Shown here piece by piece: positions 1 through 12,089 of a DNA stretch of 64,000 bases. The DNA is from Eretmocerus hayati (Eukaryota > Arthropoda > Insecta > Hymenoptera > Aphelinidae): assembly GCA_029851415.1 (NCBI GenBank), contig CM056742.1, forward strand, positions 63,312,454 through 63,376,453, written 5' to 3'. Numbering within the stretch: position 1 is the first letter of the stretch; every line of letters starts with the position of its first letter. The notes beneath the pieces were generated by a model that saw only the letters and a program-made list of their open reading frames with translations, did no database searches and was not told where the DNA came from. The translations under genes and the position numbers were made by a program.

Positions 1-90
1 GGCTGTGCACAGCTGTGCACGCTCGCATGGAAATGAAGTTGAGTGATCCTGGCACCAAAATCGTCAGCTGCGGAAATTTCAAGGAGAGAA

Positions 91-644
91 ATCGTTAAAA
101 AACAATGTTGATTGGAAACTTGGAATCATCCTCGAAATTTTCAAAGATAAATATAGATGATCTTGGAATCGATCGTGGAGGACTAGTGTTTGTGCAAATG
201 AATATACACAAAATAATTGCAATTACACATGTATTGCTACGTTTCGTCCACATATTTTGTGAACCTCTTCAGGCTAGAAATTTACAACATGGTCACATAA
301 TTATTTTTATATAAAAACGTGGAAACTCACTGCAATGTGAGTCCAGTTTTACGTCAATCTTTCGAGTAGTTTGCTCGCAATCTTTCGAGGAGTTTGCTCG
401 CAATACTCGAAAGATTGACGTAAAACTGGACTCACATTGCAGTGAGTTTCCACGTTTTTATATAAAAATAATTATGTGACCATGTTGTAAATTTCTAGCC
501 TGAAGAGGTTCACAAAAAATATGTGGACAAAACGTAGCAATACATGTGTAATTGCAATTATTTTGTGTATATTCATTTGCACAAACACTAGTCCTCCACG
601 ATCGATTCCAAGATCATCTATATTTATCGTTAAAAAACAATGTT
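91..644. repeat. Long inverted repeat (223-225 bp arms) flanked by a 19-bp direct repeat
   Basis: Seen: the arm at 146-368 is nearly perfectly repeated in reverse complement at 404-628, around a ~35-bp loop that contains a short duplication (GTTTGCTCGCAA twice). The 19-mer ATCGTTAAAAAACAATGTT lies in direct orientation at 91-109 and again at 626-644. Short frames inside the arms are reflections of each other and look non-coding. The structure resembles a foldback or MITE-type element. On the left, 36 bp separate the 19-mer from the arm, so it is not a clean target duplication. Confidence 0.85.
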
Positions 645-716
645 ATGCAGATGCAGCTCATATGGCCATGGGCACTTGTGGGCACTCACGGGAGTAGGTA
701 TTGATGCGGTCACACA

Positions 717-2027
717 GTGGTCCTGAAGCCGGGAGAAGATGGACAAAAATGACAAAAAAAGGTGAGCACGCTATCATTTTTCTTGCAAGTTTTTATTGAA
801 GAATCCATTTTCTCCAAAATCGGATCTGCTTCCGCCTCATTTTGCAGCAATGGATTGTATCTTCGCTTTTGAATCCATGTAATTTCAGCCTGATTTCAGA
901 CTCTGAGGGTCATCTCTTACGATAAAGCCTCAAACTCCGATCCACTCAATTATTCTTCAACGTATCTTAACTCATTTCGTAGATATCGACAAGACCTTGA
1001 AAATCAGCCGAGGTACCTTGGATTCCGAATCACCGGAGCTAATATATGCCATTCCCGAAGAGTATCAATTTCATTTCCCAAAATCACGCAATCCTTTTTC
1101 TATGACTAATCGAGGCTCCTCGAGCCTCTAACTCCGGCACATCTTGGCATTTTCCAACGTACCTCAGCTCATTTTAAATTTCATTACAGAATCTTCACAA
1201 TGACTTGTTATGCGTTGAGTTTGAGTGGCTCAGGGGCAGAATTTTCTATGTGAATGAGGCATAAATGTCGTTTCCTGCAGGCATTGTCGAGCATCCTCGA
1301 GCTTGAGATTTTAGTGCATGGATTTTCCGTATTCTCTCGTTGGGTTCACATCACCTCCAATTCAATCACAAAAAACTGTGAAACGAGCTGAGATGTATGA
1401 AAAAATAGTCTCGGAAATATGTATATACACCGGAGTTGGAAACTCAAGAAGACCCTAACCTGTCTCTGGAAAACGACATTGATGCTCCGTTCACATCGAA
1501 TATTCGGCCCCTGAACCACTGAAACTCAACGCATAACCACTCATTGTGAAGATTTCGTAATTGGTTTTAAAATAAGCTGAGGGACGTTGGAAAATACCGA
1601 GATGCGCCAGACTTAGAGGCTCGAGAAGCTTCGATAAGTCATTGAGAAAGGATTGCGTGATTTCGGAAAATGAAATTCATACTCCTCAGAAATGGCATAT
1701 ATTAGCACGGGTGATTCGAAACCCAACGTACCTTGGCTGACTTTCAAGCTCTTGTCGATATCTAGAAAATGAGTTAAGATACGTTGAAGAATAATTGAGT
1801 GAGTCGGAGTTTGAGGCTTCATCGTAAGAGATGACCCTCGGAGTCTGGAATCAGGATGAAATTACATTGATTTAAATGCGAAGATACAATCCATTGCTGC
1901 ATGATGAGGCGGAAGCAGATCCGATTTTGGAGAAAATGGATTCTCCAGTGGAAACTTGCAAGGAAAATGATAGCATGCTCACTTCTTTTCGTCATTTTTG
2001 TCCATCTTTTTCCGGCTTCAGGACCAC
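717..2027. repeat. Foldback element, ~1.3 kb, ~550-bp arms
   Basis: Seen: 717-1280 matches the reverse complement of 1473-2027 over almost the whole length, at roughly 85 percent by eye, leaving a ~190-bp centre. The outermost bases are GTGGTCCTGAAGCCGGG on the left, mirrored by CCGGCTTCAGGACCAC on the right. I could not find a clear target-site duplication. Open frames here (for example 1876-2403) are probably chance frames, because arm and counter-arm do not conserve a reading frame. Divergence between arms suggests an older element than the palindrome at 29132-29914. Confidence 0.85.
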
Positions 2028-2339
2028 CGTAGTCAATCTTAATCTACGACGTCAACTTTACCACGCCGAACAAACCCAGCCGATTGCTGACAGTCTGGTT
2101 GGCGGGAGACAGCGATCACGTGACATCGATTTGAACGGACGTCCAACTTTTAATAATTATTCAAAAATACTTATCGTCCACCAAATGAAAAACTGTATTG
2201 TAACTTTGTTTCTCACGTCATCAACTTCATTTCAACAAAGTAATTCCATTGCATGCGTGTTCTCTATTCGAACCATTTGTCGTTGGTCGAATCGACCGAC
2301 GCGCATGGGTAACCTCACCGCACCGTTTCCCTTGCGCAC

Positions 2340-2641
2340 CCATCATCATCAATCAGCTGGCATGGTGCGTGCCATAAATCAGACTTCTCTCGCCCGCGCT
2401 TGAGAGCAGACGTCCCGCGTATCAATTTGCACCCGACCTGTGTAGTTTTTCGCGCCCTCGTCGTGCGTGTTTCACCAGCTTCTCGAAACTTGGACGAGCT
2501 CTTTCGTGCGATTCCGTGCGACTTCTTGGCCGTTGTCCTCGACGTGTCCTGCGGACAACATCGAGTCCAGATCCTCCGGACGTATATGATATCCGGAACG
2601 GCCGATCAGCAAGCGTGCGATTGCCGCCATTCACCCACCTG
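2340..2641 (+). other. GC-richer patch with a consensus splice donor: possible host first exon
   Basis: This stretch is visibly richer in GC and CpG than its surroundings. It ends at a strong donor consensus, ACCT followed by GTAAGT at 2641. An ATG at 2586 would open a reading frame of 18 codons plus one base up to the donor. No acceptor or second exon could be matched, and the short protein is not recognisable. It could equally be a chance donor inside an old repeat. Inference only. Confidence 0.18.
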
Positions 2642-4314
2642 TAAGTGCTAGACGATAATTATCCCCTCTCTCTTTGGGGCTTTACCCTCATTGCTCTCGC
2701 CATGTTCGTGCGATTACGTGCACACGATGCACCATGTGTTTAGCATTGAATCAATATGCCCATCCGGCTCCCGTTTAACTCTTGCGTGATTATATGGCGC
2801 TCGATTACCCATCTCTCTCGCGCGCAAAGCAGCAGCAGCAGATCCAGAGTTCTAGCTATATTTTATAACATTACATTTGCTGGGCATTGCACTTTGCCCA
2901 GTAGATGCGGCTAATTATCTAGGCCATAATACTCAAGCCATCACAATCTCAGATTATTTTAGCAATGTGAAAGACAAAGATGTAACAATCACAGATCTGG
3001 ATGTTTTGAAAAATTGTATCCCCTCAATCCCGCAAATTTCAAGAATGTGACATACACGAAAAAACAGAGTTGGAATAGTTTTTCATCTTTCCTCAAGCAT
3101 CTGGAGGGAACATGTCTTTCCAAAATGTTCCAAAATCTATTTGCATACGCATCTGCAAGAGACCAACACACTTCATGAACAATACTGCAAGTCTCTCCTT
3201 CACAGGCACAGAGAGAATGAAGAGGATGCTCATTTCATGAATCCACTTCCATCAAACTAGTGAGAGTCTTACACTGTATCCAATACGGTTCATAATTCAG
3301 AAATTCATGGTAACACACGTGGTAGTTGGAGAATATTATCTTGCTCATTTTTCTAGAGAAGCTCTTTGGAAAACTCAATTTCCCATGACTTTCTTAAATT
3401 CGATTCCGGGGTTTTTCGGAGGTTTGGATTTTGCTCTCCTCTTGTTGGGACATCGCTGAAGCAAATATGTACGCAGAGCTTCAGAGCATCAGGTTCAGGT
3501 AGATAGGGGCAGCGCTAAATCAGCGCCGCTGATTGGGGGCTATGTCAGGTTATGGCTATTATGAACGAACCTTCAGCACTGATCCATCAGCATAAAGTTC
3601 TCCCACGGATCAGTGCTCATGCACTGATAATCAGTGAGCTCTTGCTGATTGGGGCGGAGGGAGTGAACCCACGTGAAAAGCAACAGGACGTTTATTTTAC
3701 TCGTTTCATGACTCGTTCCGCGAGTCACGAGTCGTGTAATGTTTCATTTTCACGAGTCGTGTGACAAAATCTCGTGATTATTGTAAACCAATGTCTTCAT
3801 CAGCGAATCGATTGTGGGAGGAAAGTTAGTCGAGAACGGACCCCAAATCAACAAAGAAAAGATGTTCAAATCTGGTCCGTCATGTCATCGGAGCACGAAC
3901 CCATAATTTTTCGATCACCAGACCATTGCCTCGCGCCCGCGGCCAACGAGACGTGCTTTGCGCAGATGCTTGAAAAACTAACTTGAAATGCGGGTCATCG
4001 TGTAACGGATATTAAAGTACATGACGTTGGTTCGACTCGCACTGAAAGGTGTAGTTGATATTTCAGAGAACTTCCCTACAAGAGTTTCGTGCAAATAATC
4101 CCCGGATGGAGGATGGAAGATATTGGCACGATACGAGGGAGAATTAGATAGAACAAAAACTCGGATCGGGGATGGAGCGTATTCATTAATCAAGGCTCGG
4201 CACAATAATAACGCCGGAATTTCGTCGGGAGCACTGAAGCATTATCCAAAGTTCACTATCGAGACTATAATTGACTGGAATGTCAGCTAGGAAGATCCAC
4301 CTACATCTGCGTAG
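2642..4314. other. No gene recognised; one perfect short hairpin
   Basis: I see no open frame with recognisable motifs. A perfect 11-bp stem (AGCACTGATCC at 3575-3585 pairing with GGATCAGTGCT at 3607-3617) lies in a locally repetitive patch at 3490-3650 rich in CAGC and GATT words. Short repeats of CGAGTCGTGT occur near 3730-3765. These may be remnants of old elements. Confidence 0.5.
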
Positions 4315-4545
4315 TAGAGAAAAAGAGAATGAATAAATGAATGATAACCTTCATTCGCCCAAAGGCGGAATTAAAAAATACAGTATAGTATATGGAACAT
4401 ATGTCACTCTTACATGATAAATATATGAAATGTATGAAAAATTTGTCACATCGATGAAGGCTATCAGAATTATCACAGAAAGTGACTCGTCATCTCGGGG
4501 CATCGGAAGATGTATGAAAGTCATGAAAAGAGAGGGCAAGGGAAA
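4315..4545 (-). mobile_element. 3' end fragment of a CR1-like non-LTR element
   Basis: Read on the minus strand, this matches the 3' untranslated region of the plus-strand copies at 5790-6400 and 28721-29131. It has the conserved ACTAGTCAC/GTGATA-type region (here GACGAGTCACTTTCTGTGATA), then TGACATATGTTCCATATAC, then GGGCGAATGAAGG and a short (ATTC)-type tail. It is followed by CTCTTTTTCTCT. It is 5'-truncated to ~230 bp and carries no coding sequence. Confidence 0.85.
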
Positions 4546-4599
4546 AGGGATACCTATCTAAACAATCTATTCCGAAATACCTGATCAGAAATAGGAGGG

Positions 4600-5420
4600 T
4601 TAGACGAGGTGCCTAATGATAAGAAAAATGCCTGCTCTGAGATTCCTGAGACCCTCAAGATTCATTACCATCCGAGAAAGGGCCAAAAAACGGTGCAGAG
4701 CCCGGAAATCATCGAGTTATCGAGTTCCGAGAGGATTCGTGATTTCGTGTGCCAAGCATCCACAAGGCGCCCTTCGATGTGGAAAATGTCTGTCCTGAGA
4801 TTCCTGAAACCCTCAGGATCCATTACCGCCCCAGGAGTGGACAGAAACCAGTCGATCTCGCGGGGATGAGCGAGATAACGAGTTCAGAGTGGGTTTACAA
4901 AGCATTCTGACGAACAGACACGTTCTAGACATGCACGAGATGACCATCGATGTCAATAATGCCCTCTCTGGGATTCCTGGAACCCTTAGAATTTATGACC
5001 ACCCGAGGAAGGCCCAAAAAGTGTGCAGAGCCCGGGATTCACCGAGTAATCGATTTCGGAGTGGATTCGTAACGAATTCTGACAGACAGACACGTGCCAA
5101 ACATCCACAAGATGGCCATTAATGTAAAAATTACTCCCTCTGAGATTCCTGAAAACCTCAGAATTCATTACCGCCCCAGAAGTTGAGAGAACCCAGTGGA
5201 TCTCACGGGAATCAGCGAGATATCGAGTTCAGAGTGGACTCACAATGAATTCTGACAGATAGACGCATGCCAAATATCCACAAGATGACCATCGATATAG
5301 AGATTGCTCCCTCTGAGATTCCTGGAACTCTCAGAATTCGTTACCGCCCGGGAGAAGGGCAGAAAACGGTGCAGCTCGCGGAAATCATCGAAAAACCTAG
5401 TCATGAGCGTGGGTTGTGCA
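4600..5420 (+). repeat. Tandem (satellite-like) array, period ~172-173 bp, ~5 units
   Basis: Seen: the anchor GAGATTCCTG recurs at 4639, 4797, 4970 (as GGGATTCCTG), 5142 and 5315, giving spacings of 158, 173, 172 and 173 bp. Each unit also carries CCACAAGATGACCATCGAT-like and GACAGACAGACACG-like blocks. Units are diverged, so the array is old. The short frames across it repeat the same peptide pattern and are a by-product of the tandem structure. The monomer is close to nucleosome-repeat length, as in many satellites. Confidence 0.85.
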
Positions 5421-5491
5421 CGATTCTTCTTCCTGACTCGGGCCAAACATCAGCACTAGGTCTCACACTAGTCCTGAGAATGTCATCCCCC

Positions 5492-5514
5492 CCTCTCTCT
5501 CTCCCTCTCTCTCT
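5492..5514 (+). repeat. (CT)n microsatellite flanking the R1 fragment
   Basis: An interrupted CT tract directly abuts the poly-T (poly-A on the minus strand) of the R1-clade fragment at 5515. Confidence 0.9.
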
Positions 5515-5755
5515 CTTTTTTTTCTTTTTTAAGGTGGTTGTAGGGCGAATACGCTGCGACGTACGAAGGAGAGGCACCGGTCAGCCAAACACGGCTGGCC
5601 AGCACCTCCCCAACAGTCCCGGGCTAGAATCCGCATCGATACGGCCATCCGAACCGGGTAAACCCTCTCTTCCTTCTCCGTTGGCGCCGGCCATTGGACA
5701 AGGGAGAGATCCACCAACTTACCAATCCGGCCCCGGCACCGCGTGAGCATTACTT

Positions 5756-5760
<5 letters not shown>
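5515..5760 (-). mobile_element. 5'-truncated R1-clade element, 3' UTR only
   Basis: On the minus strand this begins at 5760 and ends in poly(A), seen as the T-tract 5515-5530. Its sequence matches the 3' UTR of the R1-clade copy at 24179-28681: the blocks AGGTGGTTGTAGGG, TACGCTGCGACGTA, GACAAGGGAGAGATCCACCA and CACCGCGTGAGCATTACTTC are all shared, in the same order. No coding sequence is left. Both ends touch (CT)n tracts. Confidence 0.88.

Positions 5761-5789
<29 letters not shown>
5761..5789 (+). repeat. (CT)14 microsatellite
   Basis: A clean CT run separates the 5'-truncated end of the minus-strand R1 fragment from the 5'-truncated end of the plus-strand CR1-like copy. Confidence 0.95.
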
Positions 5790-5791
<2 letters not shown>

Positions 5792-6400
5792 CAACATGAG
5801 ACTTGAATATGGAAGAAGATCTTTCCAGGTCCTATGTGCTCATTTGTGGAACTTTCTCCCTCCGGGCTTTCGGCAGCTTGGGGAGATATCATTATTTAAA
5901 GAGTCCTTAAAAGACTTCCTGTTAACACTATCCTCCCAGAGGATTGATGTGGAGAAAAAACACTATTTTAATTTGTAATTTGTGATAAGCATGAGCCCGT
6001 TTCAATTGATGTCTTCTACTTCAGATGAGTTATGCGTGGCTTTTTCGGTACCGAACTGAGATTCCTGTGATATGACTGTGAGCCCATGTCTTCTTTATAT
6101 GTCTTCCCAAACGGGAAAATGTTTTCTTTCCCTCAACCTTTTTTGTCAAGACTGATATATGTATATATATATATGAAAACGTGACTTTTTCTTCTTTTTC
6201 TTTTCATGACTCTTAGCATCTTACGATTCCTCGAGATGACTCAAATGATCGAATCGAATCTGTGATGATTCGAATAGCCTTAACCGAAACGACAAATTTT
6301 TACAAATTTAATGTATTTATTATGTTTGAGTGACATATGTTTCATATGCTACTGTATTTTTGTATTTTTGCCCTTGGGCGAATAAAGGTTATCATTCATT
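5790..6400 (+). mobile_element. 5'-truncated CR1-like non-LTR copy
   Basis: It keeps only the last ~60 codons of the reverse-transcriptase ORF (5796-5978, including MRLEYGRRSFQV, LWNFLPPGFRQ and RIDVEKKHYFNL before the stop), then the 3' UTR. The UTR ends with the poly-A-signal-like AATAAAGG at 6381 and an (ATTC)2 tail at about 6394-6401. It is preceded by (CT)14 and followed by CTCTCTC. The terminal peptide is closest to the copy at 22608-24178, so it belongs to the same subfamily. Confidence 0.9.
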
Positions 6401-6718
6401 CTCTCTCTTCTTTTTTTTTCTTTTTTTTCAAGTGGAATATAAGGGAAAATCTGATGACAGGACATCCCGATTGGATGTCCCACCAGCAGATCATGAGCGC
6501 TTCCATTTCGCCCACCCGGTGAACCGGGTGAGCATGAATCCAGCGCTCGTGTGCCCTGGGGGCTGAAACCTTCTGCTCTCAGCCACACAGTGTTGCCAAG
6601 CCATCACTGCAGAACTGGGGGCAGCTAACCACTATCTAACCAACCCACCCCGGAACCGCGTTGGCATTACTTCAGGGTGGGAGGCGTATTGCGCTCAGGA
6701 TCGAGCGACTATCTTTCC

Positions 6719-9700
6719 TCACGACTCGCAGGTGTTGTTGCTCCTTCTTCGATCTCTTCCTACTCTTCTTTCTTCGATCTTCTCTCTCCTTTCTTCTCTC
6801 TTCTCCCTCCTTTCTTCCCTCTTCAGTTCATCATATTCCTCCTTGAATAATTCAGACCTCTTCTGTTTGAATCGGCAGACACACTGTGATTCGCCTGCTT
6901 CGAGGCGCCTCACTTCCCTTTCTCTCTCCTCCTTACGGGTCATCACCAGCTTAATGTATCCGGTGACTCTATCCCATGTCTCCTGGTTGCAGACCAAGTA
7001 CGATACGAGGTTCTCAGGTATTAGTTGAGCGAACAGCCATTCATCTAACTCGGCGCGCTCCCTTCGGGAGTCGTTGCACGTGAACATGGCGTGTTCAGCG
7101 TCATCCCAGTTGTCCCCGCATGACTGACATGCTGGGGATGTCCTCTTCTTGAACCGGGTCAGGTAGGCACCGAAGCAACCGTGATCACTCAGTGCCTGCG
7201 TCGTCCAGTAGTCCATCTCTTCGTGGGTGCGTTCTGCCCACTTGGCTACGTCACGGATCAACCGGTGCGTCCATCTGCCATTCGCAAATGGCGAATCCCA
7301 CTCAGTTTGCCACTGTTCGAGGGTGGTCTCCTTCTCGTTGTCGTGGATGATCTCCTTCATTTTCGGAGTCAGCATTCGTTTGGCTCCGATCACTTCCTGG
7401 CGGTCCCAGATCCTCACTCGCTCCGCGACGAGCAAGTGGATGGGCGGAGTACTCGGCAATACGTGAGCTGCATCTCCTGACACGGTGCGGTAGGCACGGA
7501 TACTCCTCAGGGCCGCTCTCCGGTGGACAGGCCCCATTCTCTTCTCGATGATGGTCTTCTCTACTCTCTTCCCCCACACGGGTGCACCGTACAGCATGAT
7601 GGAGGTGGTGACAGTGTTGAGAAGTGCGCGCCTCTTTTCCTTGGGTCCTCCGATATTCGGCATAAACCGCTGGAGCACCGCACCGACCCTGCTCGCCTTC
7701 TGGGCGGCTTCCTGGATGTACTTCTCAAACGACCACTTGTCGTCGGGCCATACACCAAGGTATTCCAGCTCTGTCTTCCGTGGGATCTCTTGCCCGTTGA
7801 TATGAAACCGGGGTAAGTCAAATTTCCTACGCCTTGTGACCACGACTGCTTCGCACTTCTTGACAGCGAGCTCCAGAAGCCTGCTGATCATCCACTCGTA
7901 GACTCGGGCCAGCGCTTCGTTCGCATGTCTATCCAAGAGTTCCTCAATGTCAGCCCATACTATGAGTCCCGCGTCGTCCGCGAAAGCCAGAATCATCACT
8001 CGTTCTGGCAGTTCGATAGACAGTAAGCTGTCGTACTGGATGTTCCAGTTGGACGGCCCGGAAACCTATCCCTGTCCGATTCCGGCGGACAGTACCCGAA
8101 TCTCTCGTCCCTCGTCGGTGTCGTATACGAGGGTCCTGTTCCTCAGGTAGTCACTCGTGACGGCTAGCAGATAGGGGGCACTTTACCTGCTTGAGATTGA
8201 TAGACTCGCTCCCAGCTCGCGCAGTTGAACGCATTCTTTATGTCCAACGCAATGATGGCACAGAATCCTCCTCTTCCTTGGTATGGGTTCCCTACCGACG
8301 CTTGAACCCGTTCTTGGACCTCCTCGATCGCGTGCACAGTGCTTCGTCCCTTCCGGAACCCGAACTGCATTGGTGATAGCCCACCGCCTTCTTCGTAGGC
8401 TTTCTCCACCCTGTTGAGCACGATCCTCTCGTACATTCCCCCGATATTGTCGAGCATGGTGAGAGGACATTGGACTCCTTGACCCTTAGGTATCAGGACC
8501 AGCTTCTGGCGTTTCCACATGTCCGGGAAAGTTCCCGCGCTCAGACAGATGTTGAAGAGGTCGAGGAGTAAATCTGGCTTGTATTTGAAGACCAGTTTCA
8601 GAGCCTCGTTCGGAATGCCGTCCAGGCTAGGGGCCTTGCCGTTGGGCAGCCTCTTTGCCGCTGTGAGTAGCTCTTGCATAGTGAAGAGCGGGAAGAGATC
8701 CTCGCTTTCTCCGGAGCGAATGTCACTCTGGGTTCTCCTGCTGGGAAGAGGTCTTCCACGATGCTGCGCAAGGTTGCTCCATCGGTCGGTGCTGGGTTGC
8801 CCCTCCGGGTTTGGACCTTTGTCATGACCACGCGATATGGCGTGACCTAGGGGTCTCCGTTAACCATGTCGCACAATTCACCCCAGCATTACTCCTCGCT
8901 TCTCCGGTTGGCGAGGCCAAGAGCCTTCTTTGCTCCTTTGTACGCTCTGTCATCTTCCGCCAGCGATGGTCGCTGCAGCTTCCTTGATCGCCACGCGTCC
9001 CTTCTTTTCTTGTTGCTCGTTCTTCGTAGAGCCTTTATCTCATCTGTGATCAAGTACTCTGGTTCCCTCCAGAAGCATAGTGTCGTCTTGCGAGGCATGG
9101 ATGCGTCACAGGCTCTTGTGATGGTAGTCGTTACCATATCCACAGCCTCTTCCGCAGTGGAGTTCATCGGGCAATCCTCAGCTGTTTCTATCGATTCCCG
9201 GAATTTTCCCTCGTCTAGCTTGCGTACCTGCCACCCCGTCGGTTGCGGTCTGCGTGTCACCTGTCTCTGTCCGTCAGTCCTCAGCCGAAACCGAATATGT
9301 CGATGGTCACTCAATGTTTCCGAATCCAGAACCTCCCACGATCTCATACGTCCCATGAGCGACGGGCTCATGAACGTCAAGTCGAGGACCGAAGACGAAC
9401 CTCCCTCCCTGGATCGAGTGTCGTGTCGGTAGTAGGTGATAACCCCCGTCTCGTTCGCGAGCACTAACCCCAATGCCTCCATGGCATCAGCGAGTATTAC
9501 CCCCCGTCTTTCACGCGGCTCCCCGCTCCAAGTCGGTTTCTTGGAGTTGAAATCCCCCGCGATTATAACTGCCCCCCCCCCCCATTGCCTTACATCCTCT
9601 CCTAGGTCGTGGAGCTCGTCTTCGGATTTGTGCGTCTTGAGCGACGGCGAATAGTAGCAGCTGTAGACTTCTGTGCCCCCTATGGTCTTTCGAGCGAAAC

Positions 9701-9917
9701 CGCGGCCACTTACAGCTGGTCCAGTCTCACAGATCGCAGAATTTATGATCTGGATTAGAGCGGTCCCCCAGTGATCGAATGTGGATCGGGAGAATTCGCG
9801 CTTCAGAGGCGGTTCGGAGATAATCAGAACACCGATCCTCTCTCCTTTGGCAACAGCGCGTAGGAGATCGTTTGCGTCGCCACTCTTCCTGAGGTTGGCT
9901 TGGATGAAATTAGCGAT
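6719..9917 (-). pseudogene. R1-clade ORF2 (AP endonuclease-reverse transcriptase), degenerate
   Basis: In an intact relative this protein nicks target DNA and primes cDNA synthesis from the element RNA. The frame starts at 9917, where the expected ATG (ATGGCTAA junction in the copy at 27658) reads ATCGCTAA, so the start codon is lost. From there it is open to an in-frame TAA at 8889, covering the endonuclease with GDFNSK and SDHRHIRF motifs. A second in-frame stop (TAG) follows near 8847. Further lesions are a frameshift near 8700, a one-base loss near 8175 and a TAG near 8068. The RT palm FADDAGLIVWAD and the C-terminal C-x2-C-x7-H-x4-C zinc motif remain readable in 7999-6719. The usual stop seen in the other copy is changed here, extending the frame by ~50 residues of E/R-rich, low-complexity sequence. 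Confidence 0.88.
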
Positions 9918-11757
9918 TTCGACCTCTCCTCCGTTTATACGTGCTCTTCGCCTTCTGGTAGGCAGTGCAGTTGCTCGCCCCAGATCTATGATCAGATTTG
10001 GACCCTATCGCCTCACAGCTCAAGCACTCCGGTTTCCCTTTGCAGGTTGCGGCGAGGTGTCCTGGTTCGCCGCACTGGAATCAGAGTTTTGGTCTCCGGT
10101 CCTCCGTCTTCTCCTCCTTGCAGCCCGAGGCCTTGTGGCCGTACTCAAGACAATTGTAACACCGTGGAATGCCACCTTTTCCGCGGATCCTGACTCTGCT
10201 CCATCCAACCTTGGGCTCCTCCCAGTCCAGGAGGTGGTGGGTCAGTCTTGTTGGGACCGAGACGACCGCCGTTTTGGTACCCCGATAACCGATTCGGAGA
10301 GACTTCACTGCGATATTTCCTCTCTCACTCTCTGGCAGGGCCTTAGCGAGGTCCTTGAGAACCTGGCCCTTGTCAACGTCGTAGTCGACTCCGAGCACCT
10401 CAAGAGTAGATGTGTTCAGGAGGCAATGGACAGCTCCTTCTTCGCCGACAACTGGTGCCAATGATGTCTTCACGGCTGTGGCTTCGGTACCCTTCCTCAA
10501 TTTGATGAGGACTTGGCCCTCCTTTGTTTTACGGAAGCCCGTGACTTTTGTACCTACTTTCTCGTCGGCAGCATTCGTCTTGATTCTCCACAGCATGTCT
10601 GCGTAGGTGAGCCCTCCCTGATTGGCCGCGACGAGGATGGCCTCAGGCTTGGCTCTTCTCGGCTTCATTTTCGCCTTCTTTCCGGCGGAATCGTTCGATC
10701 TACCGCTCTTCTTTGCCTTCTTTGCTTCTTTCTTCGACACCACTTCCTTCCAAGGCCCATTCTGCTCGGGCCGATTGGGCGTCGATGTCGATTGCGGTGT
10801 TCCGAGACCTCCCGGTGGAAGTCCGTGTCGCGTCCCCTTCTAACCGCGTTGTTGTCCCGGTCGCGATTCCGGTTCCCCTGCCCCCCTCCCGTGGGAGCTA
10901 TCACCCGACGCGGCTGGTTTTTTTGTGACCGGAGGCTGCACATTCCCCCTCGTTTTCAGAGTCTTTTCCGTTTCGAGGAGCGTGGTCTCGGAAGCAGCCC
11001 GCTTCACCTTGTCTTTCGCGAGTAGTCCTTGGAGCGCGTGACCTATCTTCTTGAGTTCTTCAATGTCACCCTTGATCCCTTCTGGGTTGCTGGGAACAGA
11101 CTCGGCTATCCCTATAACCAAGTTGAAGTGCTCGAGGAGGAGATATGTCTTTTCCTCCATCTCTTTCCGGCACATTTCCAGGTCTTCCCATTCCCCCATG
11201 AGAACGCCTGCCTCGTTTCCACTCTTGTGTCGTGCCGCATCTCCGGATGAAAGGATAGGGTCAATCTCCATCCCATCAGACTCTTCATCGTGCACTCTCT
11301 TATCGAGCATACCGATTCCGGGAGTCAGGATTGTTCTTATACAAGTTGAACATTTGGTCAGGATTGTTCCGTTCCCCTGGGACCCTATAGTGGAGTTGGA
11401 CTCGCTCGAGTCTTAGCTCAAGTTGACGGCGTCATCAACCCCGTTGCTAGGTTGCGTAATCTGGATCCTGAGCGCGGGGTTGTTCTCCAGCAGCTTCTCT
11501 GCCGCTTCTTGTGCTTCTGCTGCCACCTTCGCATTCTTCCCTAGTTGTACCGGAAAGGTGAGCTTCGATTGCTTTAGCACTCGTTTTTCCGCTTCCTCGC
11601 CCAAACCCTTCCTTTTCTTGTTGTTCGAGATGAGGTCTACCTCCTTCTTGCGTTGGTCCTTTCCTCCAACTCCTTCTGCCTGTGGCGTATTTTCAGCGGT
11701 TGTAGCTCTACGCGTGAGTCCACCAGCGAAGTGTGCCACTGGTAGCGCGCTTTGCAT
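9910..11757 (-). pseudogene. R1-clade ORF1 (gag-like, zinc-knuckle RNA-binding protein), three nonsense codons
   Basis: Starting at the ATG at 11757, the frame runs 616 codons to a TAA at 9910-9912 without any frameshift, but it is interrupted by in-frame stops at 11413-11415, 10840-10842 and 10081-10083. The N-terminal half is K/E-rich with helix-forming sequence (about 11310-10990). The C-terminal part has the conserved gag core and the first CCHC knuckle (CYNCLEYGHKASGC). The 10081 stop replaces the first cysteine codon of the second knuckle: TGC in the sister copy, TGA here. Family knowledge: R1-clade ORF1 proteins package element RNA. The ORF1 stop overlaps the former ORF2 start. Confidence 0.88.
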
Positions 11758-12089
11758 CGTTGCCCCCTCCCTCCAAGATCCGAATGGGGCCCCGCCATAC
11801 TTGGGGAAATCTTGCCGTCAATGCTGGACATCTTCTTCTTTCTTCTTTTTCCAGGGCCTGGAATCGCATGCTGGCCGACCCCGGACCAGACTAGCACGGC
11901 TGTGGTGTCTAGTGTGATGCGTGTTCTGTATAATGTTGATATGTCTGTGTACTGCTTGAGCGGGCGTAAGTATGGTGCGTGTAGGGTGTAGTGTGTGTAT
12001 AGGTGTAAGTGTAGGACTCGGGTCAGGAGGAGCGTCGCTCTCTCAAGCTCCAAGTGCAGCCCGCAGGTCACACTCGAAGCCCCCTACGG

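Noticed and set aside
1876..2403. 175-codon open frame as a protein gene
   Set aside because: It begins inside a foldback arm and runs out of it, has no recognisable motif, and the mirrored arm does not preserve the frame.
4609..5168. Repeat-peptide frames (SEIPETL and similar) as a coding gene
   Set aside because: They follow the 172-bp tandem repeat. The period is not kept as a multiple of three, and frames break between units.
10513..11025. Plus-strand frames of 120-230 codons between 8.5 and 11.9 kb and between 24.9 and 28.8 kb
   Set aside because: They are antisense shadows of the minus-strand R1-clade ORF1 and ORF2, rich in Ser/Arg/Leu and without motifs.
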